Positions 44,766 to 57,043 of a stretch of DNA of 64,000 nucleotides are shown in pieces (the stretch's first letter is position 1; each line of letters starts with the position of its first letter). This DNA comes from Paragonimus westermani (lineage: Eukaryota > Platyhelminthes > Trematoda > Plagiorchiida > Troglotrematidae), in the NCBI GenBank assembly GCA_008508345.1, contig QNGE01000104.1, positions 216,623-280,622 on the forward strand, given 5' to 3'. The notes under the pieces were generated by a model, which was not told the origin of the DNA, searched no databases, and was given only the letters and a program-made list of their open reading frames with translations. The position numbers were made by a program, and so were the translations under genes.

Positions 44766-45687
44766 GGAAACCATTAATCTCGTTGAAAGATACTTTGCTT
44801 ATAAGTAGTGAAGGTTCGGTTGGTGTGAGCCAAAGACGATAGTAATATTAGGGTTTTGACAACATAAATGAGTCACTTAAGCAGTGCTCTATGAACGTTG
44901 TGTAATTCAAGCTAATGTAAGTACAAGTCAAGTACAAATTGCGTATCTCGATGCCAATGACATGAGGAGCTTCTAAGAGTACCTCCCCAATAGTGTACGC
45001 AAAAGAACGCAACAACAGTATCATGGCTTATAGTGAGGCTGGTGTTTGGTTCGCAGAAAATACAACGCCGACGGCAAGAAGTTAACTAACAGTATATGCG
45101 ACAGTCTACAGTGACACATGCTAATCTAGTCGGACACTCAAATCACCACAGCACACAATAATTGTATGTCTGTGGTCGTCGAAGGCGCAGTGCATTTTTT
45201 GTCAATCGTCGCGCCATGTTCCGGCCACCACTATACGCTGGCGTTGATCGACGAGATTTGGCTAGGAAGCTTGGAAGTGTTAACCCCCGCACAGGTTTCG
45301 GGTTTTATTGTGACGTTTTTGTTCCCACCCTCTGTACGATTGGGCGGATTTTCCTCCTGTCCGATTCTCAAACACATTCCATGGGATGGATGGTTGCAAC
45401 CTCGCTTTGGGTCGTTGTAATGAGGTGACGCGATGAAGATTGAGATGAATAACCTCCGCTTTATTCACTGACGAAACCTTTGTCCGTAAGATTCCCTGTC
45501 TTACGATCGCTGCTTGAAATGGGGCAACTGAGGTCTAGTTAAGCCGTCTCAAACGATGATTCAGTGGTTAAGTCGATCAATCTACCTCAAATCTTGCAAA
45601 GCGTTATTTGAATGGTGGGAAATTTTGGAAGATGCTCATACAAATTCGATTTTATAAATTGAACCCTGCTCACAGTTGGATTCAACT
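44766..45687. other. Spacer with a GC-rich two-frame open island
   Basis: 45162-45428 (plus) is open in two overlapping frames (88 and 84 codons) and much richer in GC than its surroundings. One frame is basic (RRDLARKLGSVNPRTGFG). No splice pair or family. A mobile-element fragment is the likeliest source. Confidence 0.3.
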
Positions 45688-46005
45688 TTTAGACCTAACT
45701 AGACCTCTGTGCCAGACCCTTCCGAGAAAAACACTGGGAACTAACCACACTCTTGGTAGATCTCATCAGCAATCCATACCCTTGTCATGACCGAGATTTG
45801 CATCCGAACTACGATGTCAACATGCAGTCGATTTGATTATTGTGCCATTGACCACATGCCGAGCACAAATGGATTATCACCCCTGAACACTCAATCACAT
45901 TCGCCCACCCGTACTGCATAGGCCGTTAGATCACTGTGACAGAAGACAATAGACTGTTAACCCCAACTGGTAACTCCAGGATCTGGACTTGTAAGTAAGC
46001 CAGTT
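45688..46005 (-). repeat. tRNA-derived SINE, main family (copy 6)
   Basis: Worn copy. In reverse on the plus strand: CTCTTGGTAGATCTCATCAG (tail), GTGCCATTGACCACATG (A-box region), then TCTGTCACAGTGATC-type head words around 45930-45960. Confidence 0.5.
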
Positions 46006-46598
46006 GGACAAGGTCTTGATAACGAATAAATGAGCTGTTAATCCGGGCGATCAGTAGGTGTTACTGTGTACTCCATGTTCATTCTAGTTCGCATTTTGCT
46101 TAATTGAATTCGTGGATCCCGTAAACCTAAGACAATCCCACTAACAGTCAAACCATTTGAGGGAAAGGCCTCTTCTGATTGAACCGCCTAAGACAGGTGG
46201 TTTTTAGTGAATGGCTTGAAGAGTAAAAAATATGCGAGTCCCTGGCATAGATCGTCGAATGCTCTGGAACGAGGACCGCTCGACTCACCTGATTCCTTAC
46301 CGGAGATTACAGACAAGATGGTGATGAGTCACATGCATGAAGGTTTCCGTTGTTTGGCTGATTTCTGGGTGAACTACGGATAACTAACTAATTGGTGGAT
46401 TGAGTTGCTCCTGAAAGTTTGTTTTGCGGATACAGCCACACATTATGTCTTGTTCGTTTGCAAGTTGTGACTGTTTTTAGTTGGGTAGCTCGTGTTTCAA
46501 TTAGTGTATTTACCAATTACGTCACGACCATTTTTATCTCCTCATGGTTGGATGGTGGTTATACGTCAGTGTCATACGCCTAGTTCAATTCATGTTTT

Positions 46599-46708
46599 TT
46601 GAATAAAACAATGAGAAGACGCAATTCATGTCCATGTGTGATCAGAATGTACGAAATGTTACTCCGGAGAACATCACATGAATTACGTCTTCTCATTGTT
46701 TTATTCAA
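46599..46708. repeat. Inverted repeat with 33-base arms, one mismatch
   Basis: Arms 46599-46631 and 46676-46708 share TTGAATAAAACAATGAGAAG then ACGCAATTCATGT (ACGTAATTCATGT on the other side). The loop is 44 bases. The near identity of the arms suggests a recent origin or selection for pairing. Confidence 0.95.
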
Positions 46709-47441
46709 GTTCATAAAGGGAACAAACTGTTTCAAATTTCATGTTTTTTTATCAACACACCAACTACTTACGCCATTTCCTGTACCACAGTATGTTATTT
46801 GGCTCATCCACTGGAATGAAATGACTCAGAATGAACAACTGCGAATTTCACCCCACAGATTTGCATTCTAACCAATGCATAAGAAACATTTCATGGGTGA
46901 TTCCCGACTAATAGGTAATCTCAGAGGCAAAGTAGATCTGGCGTTGTTCAGACTAAATTGGTCGTATGTCCACGTATTATCGGAATATTAGGTCATACTT
47001 TTAATATACACAATTACATTCGCTGATGTGAAATATAACGGCACTGCTGGCTCCATATCTCCAAGACGTTTCTTAAACGAACTTAGAAAGTTTGACTCAC
47101 GTTGCTTCTCATTTGCAAATCAGTACCGCATTGCAGCAGGTTCCGTCCTCTTCCAGACGTGGAGCTCATTAAGAAATGGTATGATCGCCTGCCTTTTAAG
47201 ATATGTTTTAGCCCGACTGGGTGAAAATGTGGGCCACAATAACTGGTACACATTAGGGTATTTGAACTCTATGACGTTTGCGATCTTAATCCGAGTTCCC
47301 CGTTGTCGACACTCCGTTCCTCTACTCGTTAATTAATGTCCCACTATTGATCTTCATCACTTCCTGTACGTGAGTAAATCTCAGCTCCCGATTAATATCC
47401 GGATCACGGAGTACCATTTCATTCACACGATCTCTATCGGG
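46709..47441. other. No gene recognised
   Basis: Plus strand open for 102 codons at 47028-47336 with no acceptor or donor that fits; nothing else. Confidence 0.35.
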
Positions 47442-47583
47442 TCACGTGTCTGGTCTACTCTGACCGAGGAATGTACACTGAGAACGGTTACGCCGACTGA
47501 GAAGATCCCAAAGGGTTTTGTACAAAGTTTCGCGGCCTAATGCAAAGTCCGGTATAACCAAAAACATACCAGAAATGGGGAAC
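47442..47583 (-). CDS. Candidate last exon, possible ABCA-like membrane segment
   Basis: A good acceptor (CTTGTTTCTATTATAG) leads into 46 codons to a TGA. The start FPISGMFLVIPDFALGRETL recalls the last transmembrane segment of the first half of ABCA transporters (a run of hydrophobic residues, then P-x-F-x-L-G-R). The rest (YKTLWDLLSRRNRSQC) does not continue that similarity, and no ATP-binding cassette motif (Walker A, LSGGM) was found downstream. A GTATGT within the frame may be the true donor, which would remove the resemblance. Confidence 0.25.
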
Positions 47584-50032
47584 CTATAATAGAAACAAGA
47601 TCCTAGAAGTTTCATCACATCCTGTAAGCAGTCGGCTATCTGGTTTACTGGTAGCCTCCGACTCCTGACACAGAAGCTTCGCCTGATCGGATCATACAAG
47701 GCGTGTTATGGCTGCCTGAAACATGTGACAAGTACTTCTGGTCTAAAGTGAACACCAAAAGAAGAGTACGGGAAGTGATGAATGAAGTTATTCATATAAG
47801 GTGAAGTATTTTGACCGGTTCGCAAATACGCATCACGTAAAGCGGGCGGTACATAGTTACCTTGAACGACCGTTTAGGCAATGTTGTCCACAGGTGAGGA
47901 GAAATACAACCCAGAAGATCAGATGGTTTGTGAGCATTGCTGGAATGACTAACCGAGAAAAAACTGGGACGTTTTACCGCAATAAATTTTAACAGGACGT
48001 TTCTGTTTGTTTTGAGTAGAGTTTTCTCCTAAAAAGCAATTAACTTTGTCACGTTGACCAGTAAGCAAACGTCAGCATGTTATGGTAACATCCTCAAAAA
48101 TTTCACGTTATGTTTTGGTGTATAGATGTGCAATGGAAGCATCATTTTCCAATAAGACAATCCGTCCATACATGCATTCAAACAATCCAAATCCGACAAC
48201 ATTTTGCTCTGAGTGATCAACAACTTAAGCTGATGTAACATCTATGGACCAACAGGTAGTGCTTAAAACATCGGTGAGTGAGGACATGTTTCGTTTGACA
48301 GATAGCGGAAATTTAATGTCGAATTTCCCCCATCTCCGATAAAAATGTGAACGTGATGCAGTTCACCTTGGGAAGGAAGCAGGAAAAGCATATCCCGTTA
48401 TGTTTACCACATTCGAACCTACACTGTGTTCGTTAACAGTTGCTTTAAACCTATTTGGTAATCAATTCAGTGGCCTTCTGTCGATCTACTTAGTTGTATT
48501 AGATTGTTAAAGTCCGCCAGATCACACATTGCACAAAGTGAGTTCCTTCTGTTTAGGATCAATTGAGCCAAGTCAAGAGCTAAATAATTTACGATTATTT
48601 GATAGCCATATTTAACAGAGATGGACAGACGGACGTGGGGTCAGTGGATTACTAATTAGCGAAAGCTGACAATCTGTGTTGTACGATTTATGAGGGAAGA
48701 ATTCGGCAACCGGTTCCATTGTGGCAAGGTCATTGAAAATGACGTTAGGAATACAGGAAACTAAAGGAGAATGTGTGGAAAGGAAACCTATCAACAGTCC
48801 ACAAACACGTGACAGGCGCGCTTGATCACATAATCACCAAAATCTGATCAAGAGTAACTGTGACAGGTCGAGCTTTTCTACACTGTACCGTAATGATTTC
48901 GATGATCAAGCTCTCCTGGTGTCCTAAACGTGCGCCTTAAATATGTGTTTGAAATCACGTTACAACAGACTCTGATTGGTTGGGATAACTAGATGAGCCA
49001 GACAATCATGTCTCACAAATGGTAATGAGGTTAGTAGAAGATCCTATATGCTAAGTTGAAGTCTCCTTTGATAGGTCTATAGTGCACTGAGAATCGTGTT
49101 ACTTTGTGAAGAATATCTTTGTACGGTAACAGGCAAAATGTCGACATTTATATCCCTCATTGTGTGTCCTGAATAACATGTCTTTTTTTATAAAATACGG
49201 CTAACAAGCTTTCGTATTTGGTGCAAATTTAGATGACATCAGTGACCTTACCATAATGGGAAAACCACCGAATCAATCCTGTTGGCTATTAACACACAGA
49301 GTTAGGAGACAAGTCTAAAACATCTGTACAAATAGTTCCCAGATCCCGTTCATTTATAATGCTATTCAGTTCTTCACTTTCAGCGAGGTACACATTGCAG
49401 TCCGAATGACGGGAGAGTGGATCGTTTTACACTTTATGACGTTAAACGGGAAATCATTTCATCTTTTCACTCTCTGTCGTACAAAAGATTCGTATTGGGT
49501 TATGCATTTGAGTTACTGAGACTGATATTGTCATCATTTAAGAGAAAGTAACAAGTTGATTACTACCTGAAGGCAACTGAGGTCGAACATTTGAATCTGA
49601 TAAGAGTGGTTGTTCTATTAATGGTTAGTACTCTCTATAGTCCACAGTGGCTGAACGGCGACATTTGTTCTACGTTATTAAGTAGCTCTGACGGGTAATC
49701 TAAGCGAGAAACTGGTGTTTCCATTTGACCTGGATCTGTTTATATGTGTACAGAAGGTTCGGCTAAGTACACGTGGGGTTTAACATGCAACAATCAACAT
49801 CGGTTAATTAAGGTCGCCTCGGGGTGCATTTGGACTGTGCATGCCACTGGTTAATAGAATTGTATGTTGAAATGCTCGCGTGCGCCAGAAGTGTGTGTGT
49901 GGGGGGGGAACGTGGAGATATTGATTTAACTAAGGTTTCATCCTACAGGCTAATCATTCTGTGGGTCCATCTGCAATCACCCAACTATCCGAGTACAAGG
50001 AGGACAGAGTTTGACGAACCTCTTCACGGTAG
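47584..50032. other. No gene recognised
   Basis: One exon-like end at 47893 (plus, CAG|GTGAGG after YFDRFANTHHVKRAVHSYLE) lacks a good acceptor. A short GT/G run lies near 49890-49908. Nothing else definite. Confidence 0.3.
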
Positions 50033-50176
50033 ATGAGGGTGGTAGCCAGGGCAGCGTTCCAAAGCCTACACAACGTCTTCGATCAGGTCCGTAACCTGGG
50101 GGACGCCTTTGCAAGTGGCTGCACGCGAAGTTCGATTGTCAACATGAGTAATTTGCTGCAGCAGAGATGGGGTTGA
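50033..50176 (+). CDS. Short open frame in a GC-rich patch
   Basis: ATG at 50033, 47 codons, TGA at 50174: MRVVARAAFQSLHNVFDQVR, NLGDAFASGCTRSSIVNMSN, LLQQRWG. The patch 49960-50300 is richer in GC than its surroundings, and the sequence looks helix-forming. A CAG|GTCCGT inside could be a donor after codon 18. The minus strand is also open (50083-50277). Identity unknown. Confidence 0.25.
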   Translation: MRVVARAAFQSLHNVFDQVRNLGDAFASGCTRSSIVNMSNLLQQRWG

Positions 50177-51712
50177 TTCGCAACTAACATCCACACGTTT
50201 CTGTGGGTCACCATCTCCACAAGTAAAACGGAAATTCCATCAAATGATGTGGCCCACATCCTGAGAATAGCCTTCATTAATGATTGCCGTCTCCATTCTT
50301 CAGGTCTTTCGTTGCAGCAGCCGGGCTTAACGACCAGTGTTCGCGTGCATCAAAGTTTTGAATGATTTAAAGACGTGGGGGTAGATCAAGGCAACTCTTT
50401 GCCAATCATAAGATGTCGATTAGCCGACATTTAGGTATGCTGGTACCCTAACTACACAACAAACGATTGACTTCACGTGCATAAGGATTAAGTTACCAGT
50501 TGAAAGACAACCTAGCAAGAATGGAGGGGTTCTTCAGCATAGTAACAGTCCCCGTGTCTAAGTATAGGGGTGACTTTTGGTTTGCCTGCGTTCCACATTT
50601 AATGGAAGAATATGATTAAATTGGAATGCACGGGAAAGCTAATCTACATATATTTGGCTACTTCGTCGCTCAGATTACCACCTATTCATAGATCTGGTAT
50701 TACTTAAAAACGTCGTTTCCACCGATGATAGTTTGATTTCACTATGGTTAATTGTTGTCGGCCAATATTACCCATTCCGCATTTTGCCTGCACAAATACC
50801 TACAAAGGTATTACCAGAGATCGCGTCTTTTGATTCCTGGTCTACTTTCTGGTGTTACACTTGGTCTTTCAGACCGTCGTTTGCGTGACACCCCCTCGAA
50901 ACTAGGGACTGGTCAGTTTTATACACTTGTGCACGCAACTATAACCTTGCTGGCACTTTACCCTCTGGTATGAGAGTAGTTGTCCGTAATCGAGCCTTCT
51001 AACTGAGGTGATACAACTAAAAACTCGCTACCTCTCCTAATTTTCCAATAGATATACACGTTATTACTTACGAATGACCCAACACCTGGAGAGATCATCT
51101 GTACGGAATAGCTAGTCTATCTGGTTAGTAGTGGACTACGTGTCTGCATCAGATAAAACATAGTGATGTTCTGAACTTGCTTCCCATGATGTCTTTCCTA
51201 CAGAAGCAACTTTCGGATGGGTCTCGAACTGACAATGTCTACTATGTGGCTGAATTCATTTAGTTATGATACACCAGTTATCTTCTGGTATGAGAAATTT
51301 TAGAAAACTTGGATCTGCTGATGCTAAACACCTTTAGTTTTTGAATATTATCGAACTGCCCTTCTTTACTTTGTAGATAATGGTTCCCTGTGTGTGGTCG
51401 AAATGGCAAAGCGGGTTGTTTATTTCAGTCTAGACCTATCGTTGCATCGAATTCCATTGCCAACGTTTATGATTTTCAGCTTGGGATCACCATTGTTCAG
51501 TTCACCGGCCATCCAGTCCTCATTAATGCTAGTTGGCCTGTCTAATTAATGCAGTGTGTGATCAATTGATTTCGCGAAAGCGCCACTCGAAAATCCCAGA
51601 CATTTTGCTGGTGACATTCCAAACGTCCCTACAAAATCCCGCAAAATCACAGCCATGGACCATGGGCGCTGGCGTGTATGTGTACGGACGACCGAGAATG
51701 CTGTCATCACAG

Positions 51713-51848
51713 GAAAGTGCAACAGTTGACAGTTTGCATTGGACAAACAACGAAGACTGAACTCCGCGTGTGTGCATTGTTTACAGACCGAATGATGTGC
51801 GGTTACAACCAAACGTACACACTGACAAGGTGGAAAACTGATAGCAGA
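51713..51848 (+). CDS. Candidate internal exon in a multi-frame open island
   Basis: Acceptor GAATGCTGTCATCACAG, then one base plus 45 codons to AGA|GTGAGT: KVQQLTVCIGQTTKTELRVC, ALFTDRMMCGYNQTYTLTRW, KTDSR. The donor is strong, the acceptor fair. The island 51530-52035 is unusual: all three plus frames are open over large parts, one with HWTNNED just before a stop, another with PACYLSCNRDQVIPSDCVNQ after 51853, and the minus strand is open for 104 codons. The choice of frame rests only on the splice sites. Confidence 0.3.
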
Positions 51849-53601
51849 GTGAGTGTTCATTCAGACTACCGCGGGAGGTCCTGCGTGTTATCTCTCATGC
51901 AACCGAGACCAAGTGATACCGTCCGATTGCGTCAACCAGTTAACGGGGTCTGGAGGGAACGGTAGGTCAGTACGTGCTACGACAGCCAGTGTAAGCGGTG
52001 AAAGGTGCTATCACTCACAGAGAGCTGTAACCTAAGCAAACATTGCCTGGGGGAAGTATGACTTGGGAACCACAACAAATAACCAGCCACAGGCATGCAA
52101 GCCGTAGATTGAAGCATTCTGACTGTAAGACCTTGCCAGCTAATTTTTGGTGTACCATCAAAACAGGCATAGTACTAACTATCTAGTGTTCATGCGATTA
52201 GTATTTACTGCAACTGGCTGAATAGCTGCAACGAATTTGTGGCCAGCATGCCTGAAAAGTATATTTGAAAAATTTAACGAAATTTTCGTTTTGAAAGAGT
52301 TTCTTTACCAGATTTAGTTTGGACAACACAGTGATATTGTTGAAACATATGGACAAGCGTATTTATCAACCACGGGAATATGAATCGAGCGAGAATTGAA
52401 TACAAGTGATAAGACTACATGATGTTAGAACAAAGCTCCCACCGCAATCGATTATGCATACTGCATGCAACTTCCAGCCTGTTCTGCGAATAACATAAGC
52501 CTAACTGCTATGGTAGACGACCACTGTTTTCTCGATAGATGTCTGGGTATGCGAAGAACAGTTACGAAACTCTAGTAACAGGTAGCAGGGAAGGAGCACA
52601 AAGCTAGATCATAACTTAAACCTTTCCAGTAACAGACTGTTTAAATAACATGTTTAATGGCTCCTTTCCGCTCAAGTTGCACAGAATTGAACCGATTCAC
52701 AGAAATAATGAATACTAAAGACTGCTACTTCTCAAGTGATAGATAGGAACATGATGTCAAGCGTGTCTACCATCTTCGTTTGGAACTTCGGTCAGGAATG
52801 TGACTCCATTACATAAATTTGTAGGACAATGGGATATGGTTCTTATAAGCAACGTAAAAATTTGAACTGTATGTTACAGCCGGCAAACTACCCATTTAAG
52901 AAAGGATGTTCAAAATTTTAGGTGGCAGTTTTTTATTGTTGGATTACAGTTCATCTATCATAACTGACACAGTTCCCTGTCCCGGTTAAATGGTCAAAAA
53001 CGAAATGTTTAGTAATTGTAATGAGTACCTTGGATATTACAACGAATTATCCGTTCACCGTACTCCGAGTCCCCAAAAACCTCTTGAAAACACACACGAG
53101 TAACATTTCATTCAGTGATCTATCAGTCGCCAAGTCGAACGGGTGATTATTCGATGATTTTATGGGACCTAGAGTCACAACCTACTGTCTCTGTATGTCA
53201 CGGGGTGTGACCCCTTAGAACGTGCCCTTCTGTCAGTTCCTTTACGCCTGTTTGTGTGGCTGTCGTCATTTCCGTCCGATCGGGAGTTGGTCACGTCGGA
53301 CAAGCCAGCGATGTGAACATACGTGCTTCGTTCGTATTACTTCTGTAACTAAGGTGGGATTCTGGTATCAGAAAGAGTACAGTTGTTTCTTTGAAATTAC
53401 CCGCGCAACAAGCACGTGATTGTCACAAGCAAAACAACTCGCCCTGATGGCTTACAAGTTGTGAAAATGATTTTAACTTTTTTTCCGTACAGACAACTGA
53501 TTCTTCAACAGTTGTGGGCTATCAGTTTAGGCTCATTTCAAAACACAAGGATTACAGCAGTTTATGACGGTATACATATCCCCAACAGTATTTGATGTGT
53601 T
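51849..53601. other. No further gene recognised
   Basis: After the open island ends near 52035 the sequence is AT-rich with stops in all frames, except an unsupported plus stretch at 53222-53419. Confidence 0.35.
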
Positions 53602-53719
53602 TTAGAAGACTGAGGTCATAAAAGTAAACCAACTTAGGTTCTGCTTCAAGTTAAGCATAGAAGCGACAGTTTCGTTTAATATAACTGTTTTGCAGTAGGA
53701 AAACAAATGACACAGTTCA
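53602..53719 (-). CDS. Weak candidate last exon
   Basis: A very good acceptor (TTTTATTCGGCCTTATTTTCAG) opens, after one base, 38 codons to TAA: ELCHLFSYCKTVILNETVAS, MLNLKQNLSWFTFMTSVF. A second frame from the same acceptor gives NCVICFPTAKQLY and a stop. Same strand as the exons at 54.1-55.8 kb but phases do not join directly. Confidence 0.22.
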
Positions 53720-54066
53720 CTGAAAATAAGGCCGAATAAAAGCAATGATACAATTTAAGACGAGGGACTGGTGTTTCGTTCTGAAGTGTACCGGTTTCAT
53801 TTATTTGTTCCAGCATGCAAAATACAGGCCAACATAAGTAGTATATTAATGAAAATTCCATGTCAACCATTAGTCGTCAACGGCAGGATTGAACCTTATA
53901 ATAAATAAAGTAAAAACACATTTTCGTGGTCAATTTTCGACTTACAGGGTTTGGTTTTTCCCAGCGATGTGCGAAAACAGGATGTGTGCATTTATAATCA
54001 GAGCAAAATTGATCGGACGTTAACCATAAATCGCAAAACATGGATGCAAACCATATTTGAGTTCAC

Positions 54067-54146
54067 CTGGTGCTATCGGTGATCGAGCTGCCCAGTGAAA
54101 CCTTGTGTCTTCGTTATTTCGTCCGGCGAACACCACAGGATTGAAG
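54067..54146 (-). CDS. Candidate exon, unidentified
   Basis: An open segment of 80 bases between AAGAATGCACACAG and CAG|GTGAAC reads FNPVVFAGRNNEDTRFHWAA RSPIAP, and the frame stays open past the donor (GELKYGLHPCFAIYG) to a TAA. It looks strongly protein-like. The gap to the neighbouring exon at 54207 is only 60 bases, and the phases do not match (0 offered, 2 needed), so either one of the two is wrong or they are alternative. Confidence 0.3.
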
Positions 54147-54206
54147 CTGTGTGCATTCTTTCCATTGAGGATAGGATGAATGGAACTCCAACTGACCTAT
54201 ACTCAC

Positions 54207-55775
54207 GGCTACTGCCAAGCATTCCGGTGATGTGACTTTAATCGTATCACCCACAGTGCAGCTCTCAGAATAGGGAAATAGGTATACAGTGAAGGCAGAC
54301 TGAGAAGGAGAGAGACCATCAGGCGCCTAAACACATCCAAAACAGTTATCAACACATTCTCTATGAACTTCACTTCATAAAGCATCATCAGACGAGCAAG
54401 GAGTCGAAAGACTTCATCTAACCAATATATCCAGAGTACCATTCTTTCTAATTCAAAAACATCACTAAACGCATCTCACGGAAAATGTTGACTGACTGCA
54501 AATCTGTGCACAATAGGTCTGGCAACGACTTTTTAATGTACTATACTCAACTTATCGGAAGCTGATGCGTATATTCTAACGCACTGGTTCTTGTATACAT
54601 CATCAACTGAAGAACATCACTGTACTTGGAATAGTGTCATTTTTAATGTTTTGAATGTGTTTAGCCTGGAAGATTTCGTTGGCATGTCAATTTACCGGCG
54701 CTTACTGCTAGATTGCGAGGACTCCTGTCGGAATGAACATCAGGGCCAGTAGTGACTGATGGGATGCGGATGTCAGTCTTTTATATCAGCATACCTGAAA
54801 CACACATTTTTGTCTATTGGTGCTTGGACACATCAGGAATCTGTACTACACAGACGGATGGCGGCTTTGTTTTGCACCACAGTTTTATGTGATTATGGTG
54901 GATTGACCAGCACGAATATCGAATCCAAACCCTTCGGAGAACTTCTTTGATATCATCACACAAATGTTGCTCAAATTGGCAACGTTTTTGCCGGAAGGGG
55001 AAACAAAACCACTGGTGCCAATTTTGAAACGTTGTAGCTCAGTCACTAAAATCTTTGGTGAACAGCACACAATGAAGTTCAATTTCACCGTGTAAAAGAA
55101 ATGTTTCATTGTGATTTGTGAGAGCGGACTCAAAACACTTCTTTCCGAGGTGATCTAACAAATGTTTCGTGCCCGTTTTAGCGTCTAATGGTTAGTGTTG
55201 TTACAGTTTTATCTTAATAAAAAAATCGCTTACATTAACTGCTGTGTTTCTAGGGCTCACACTTTTCTGTAAAAACTCCTCTGCAAGTGTTGATTCATCG
55301 GGACGACCCGAAAACCGGATAGCTTAGTGATTACTTTGCTTACTGTCCAGGCTTAGCCAAAACAGCTAATCAACAATGATGTCACACGGAATGGGAGAGA
55401 GTAAAGAATTGGTGTGTACATGTGTTTCGATAGTAGTGCGCAGGTAACCTGATACGTGAGGGAACAGAATGTACGTGGGTGCTTGTTTGCACAAGCAGCA
55501 CGCAGTCATCATCCTTCGGATCCTAATTAGAGCGCCGACAACGCGTCGTAAAAGCGAGGTCTGATGCCCAGTACTTCATCGTTATAACATATTGACTTAA
55601 CTGGCGATCCAAACACAGTCCCCAGAATAATCCAAGTAGTTTTGGAAATCCCAGCAGACGAAACGTGTTCTGGACTATTAAAGGTTGTTTAAGGAGAAAA
55701 TCACCAGCGTAAACGCTTTGCATAGCTTCGGCAAAGAGCCTAATGTTTCCATATTCTGGGGTCTGCTTGGAGGGT
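54207..55775 (-). CDS. Phased trio of exons, unidentified protein
   Basis: Exons 55775-55705 (acceptor CATCCCACACTTCAG, donor GTGATT), 55045-54960 (donor GTGATG) and 54299-54207 (acceptor TCTCTCTCCTTCTCAG, donor GTGAGT) join without a frame break. The product reads PSKQTPEYGNIRLFAEAMQS, VYAVTELQRFKIGTSGFVSP, SGKNVANLSNIC, SAFTVYLFPYSESCTVGDTI and KVTSPECLAVA. The last piece recalls a beta-grasp (Ras-association or ubiquitin-like) start, but this is a loose impression. The middle exon's donor is weak; its frame stays open to 54885, so its end is uncertain. The third exon has the best signals of all candidates here. Confidence 0.4.
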
Positions 55776-57043
55776 CTGAAGTGTGGGATGTTCGAAAATT
55801 TGCATTTATACGTAATTTTCTCTACTGTACCAAAAACACGGGTAGCAGTTCTCCTCAACGCTATCAGGAGTTCTGAGTGCTACTCGCAAGCAGCTTTGAT
55901 AGGACTTCCAAATAACAGGACTTGACCCAGTTTGTCTTAGAGTTCCTTAAAATATGAGTTAGCACAACTAACCCGTTGTACGAACCGAAACTCTATTCCT
56001 CGGGATAGTATCGACGCACATACATTACCCTTTGTGTGTGGTTTCACCACAGGTGAGACAGTGCTGTCACATCAGCTGGCCCTACTTCTATTCACTCGGG
56101 ATGAGTCATAACGACGCTCGTCTGCTTAGCACGCCTTTGAGTCCCGTCTACCATGGCTTTTTATATCTGAGCTGTCTGGCAGTACCGAGCCCGCGTGCAG
56201 CTTTGTTTGATACATGATAGTTATTAAATTTGAAAAGAAATGTGACTAGGCTAACTACCAACATGTTTTCACTTGCAAGTCGTTGATAGTTCTCTAATAG
56301 CGTTGCGAACTGATCGTAGGTAGAAAAACCAGACCTTTCGGGACGATTATCGTTTTTATGATGATCTGTAGGAAATCTGCGTTGCAGATGAGTAACCGAT
56401 TCAGATTCTACTGCTCAATGGTTCAAGTGATCTAAGGAAAACTACCGCTTTTCGTGTTGGTAAGCGTTAAGCTCAAGCTTTCCCAGGGATCGTATCCAAA
56501 TATAGTAGTGAGTAGGCTGAGTACTGCGCTGTTATAAATTTTTATGTGCATACTTCATGAAATCTTGCCTTGTTTGATTTAATTCTCTAGTCCTATTCAG
56601 ATACTGTGTCTACCTCAGGGTGCTCCTTACGAACTCCCCTGGATAACCGTTAACGTCATGACGTCCAAATCGTAGCCACCTGATTAACGCCTTAAGCCCG
56701 GTTAGTGTTAATGTAAAATTTTGTTAACATGTTCATTCCACGCAAGCTGATTCTAAATTTGGACAATCCACTCAATCCGACTGCAACCCTTACTCTCAGT
56801 CGTGTCCAAAATAGGGTGTGATCGAATCATTAATCACTCATACACTTGCTTGACCTCAGCAGTCCTTCTATTGGAATGCTGTTGACCTGGGTTCACGTGA
56901 CATGAAACATCAAACGCAGGTCGGACATTAATTGGTAAAGGCATAAAAATAGGTGTGAATCATTAGCGGGTAATGTCGTGTTTGTAGCCCCTCGTATGGA
57001 ATGAGTTGACATTCACTTGACATCTTTACAACTAGCCTCCGAT
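55776..57043. other. No gene apart from the 56053-56217 candidate
   Basis: The minus frame of the first exon of the trio continues open to about 55858 beyond its acceptor. 56218-57043 is AT-rich with nothing recognisable. Confidence 0.35.
56053..56217 (+). CDS. Candidate last exon, frame uncertain
   Basis: A good acceptor (TTTGTGTGTGGTTTCACCACAG) opens 54 codons to TGA: VRQCCHISWPYFYSLGMSHN, DARLLSTPLSPVYHGFLYLS, CLAVPSPRAALFDT. The stretch is GC-rich. Another frame from the same acceptor gives ETVLSHQLALLLFTRDES and a stop. Identity unknown. Confidence 0.28.
   Translation: MRQCCHISWPYFYSLGMSHNDARLLSTPLSPVYHGFLYLSCLAVPSPRAALFDT

Noticed and set aside
54209..54442. Minus-strand 77-codon hydrophobic frame as a membrane-protein exon
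   Set aside because: It ends in a stop just before a strong GTGAGT donor; another frame over the second half has an excellent acceptor and runs cleanly into that donor.
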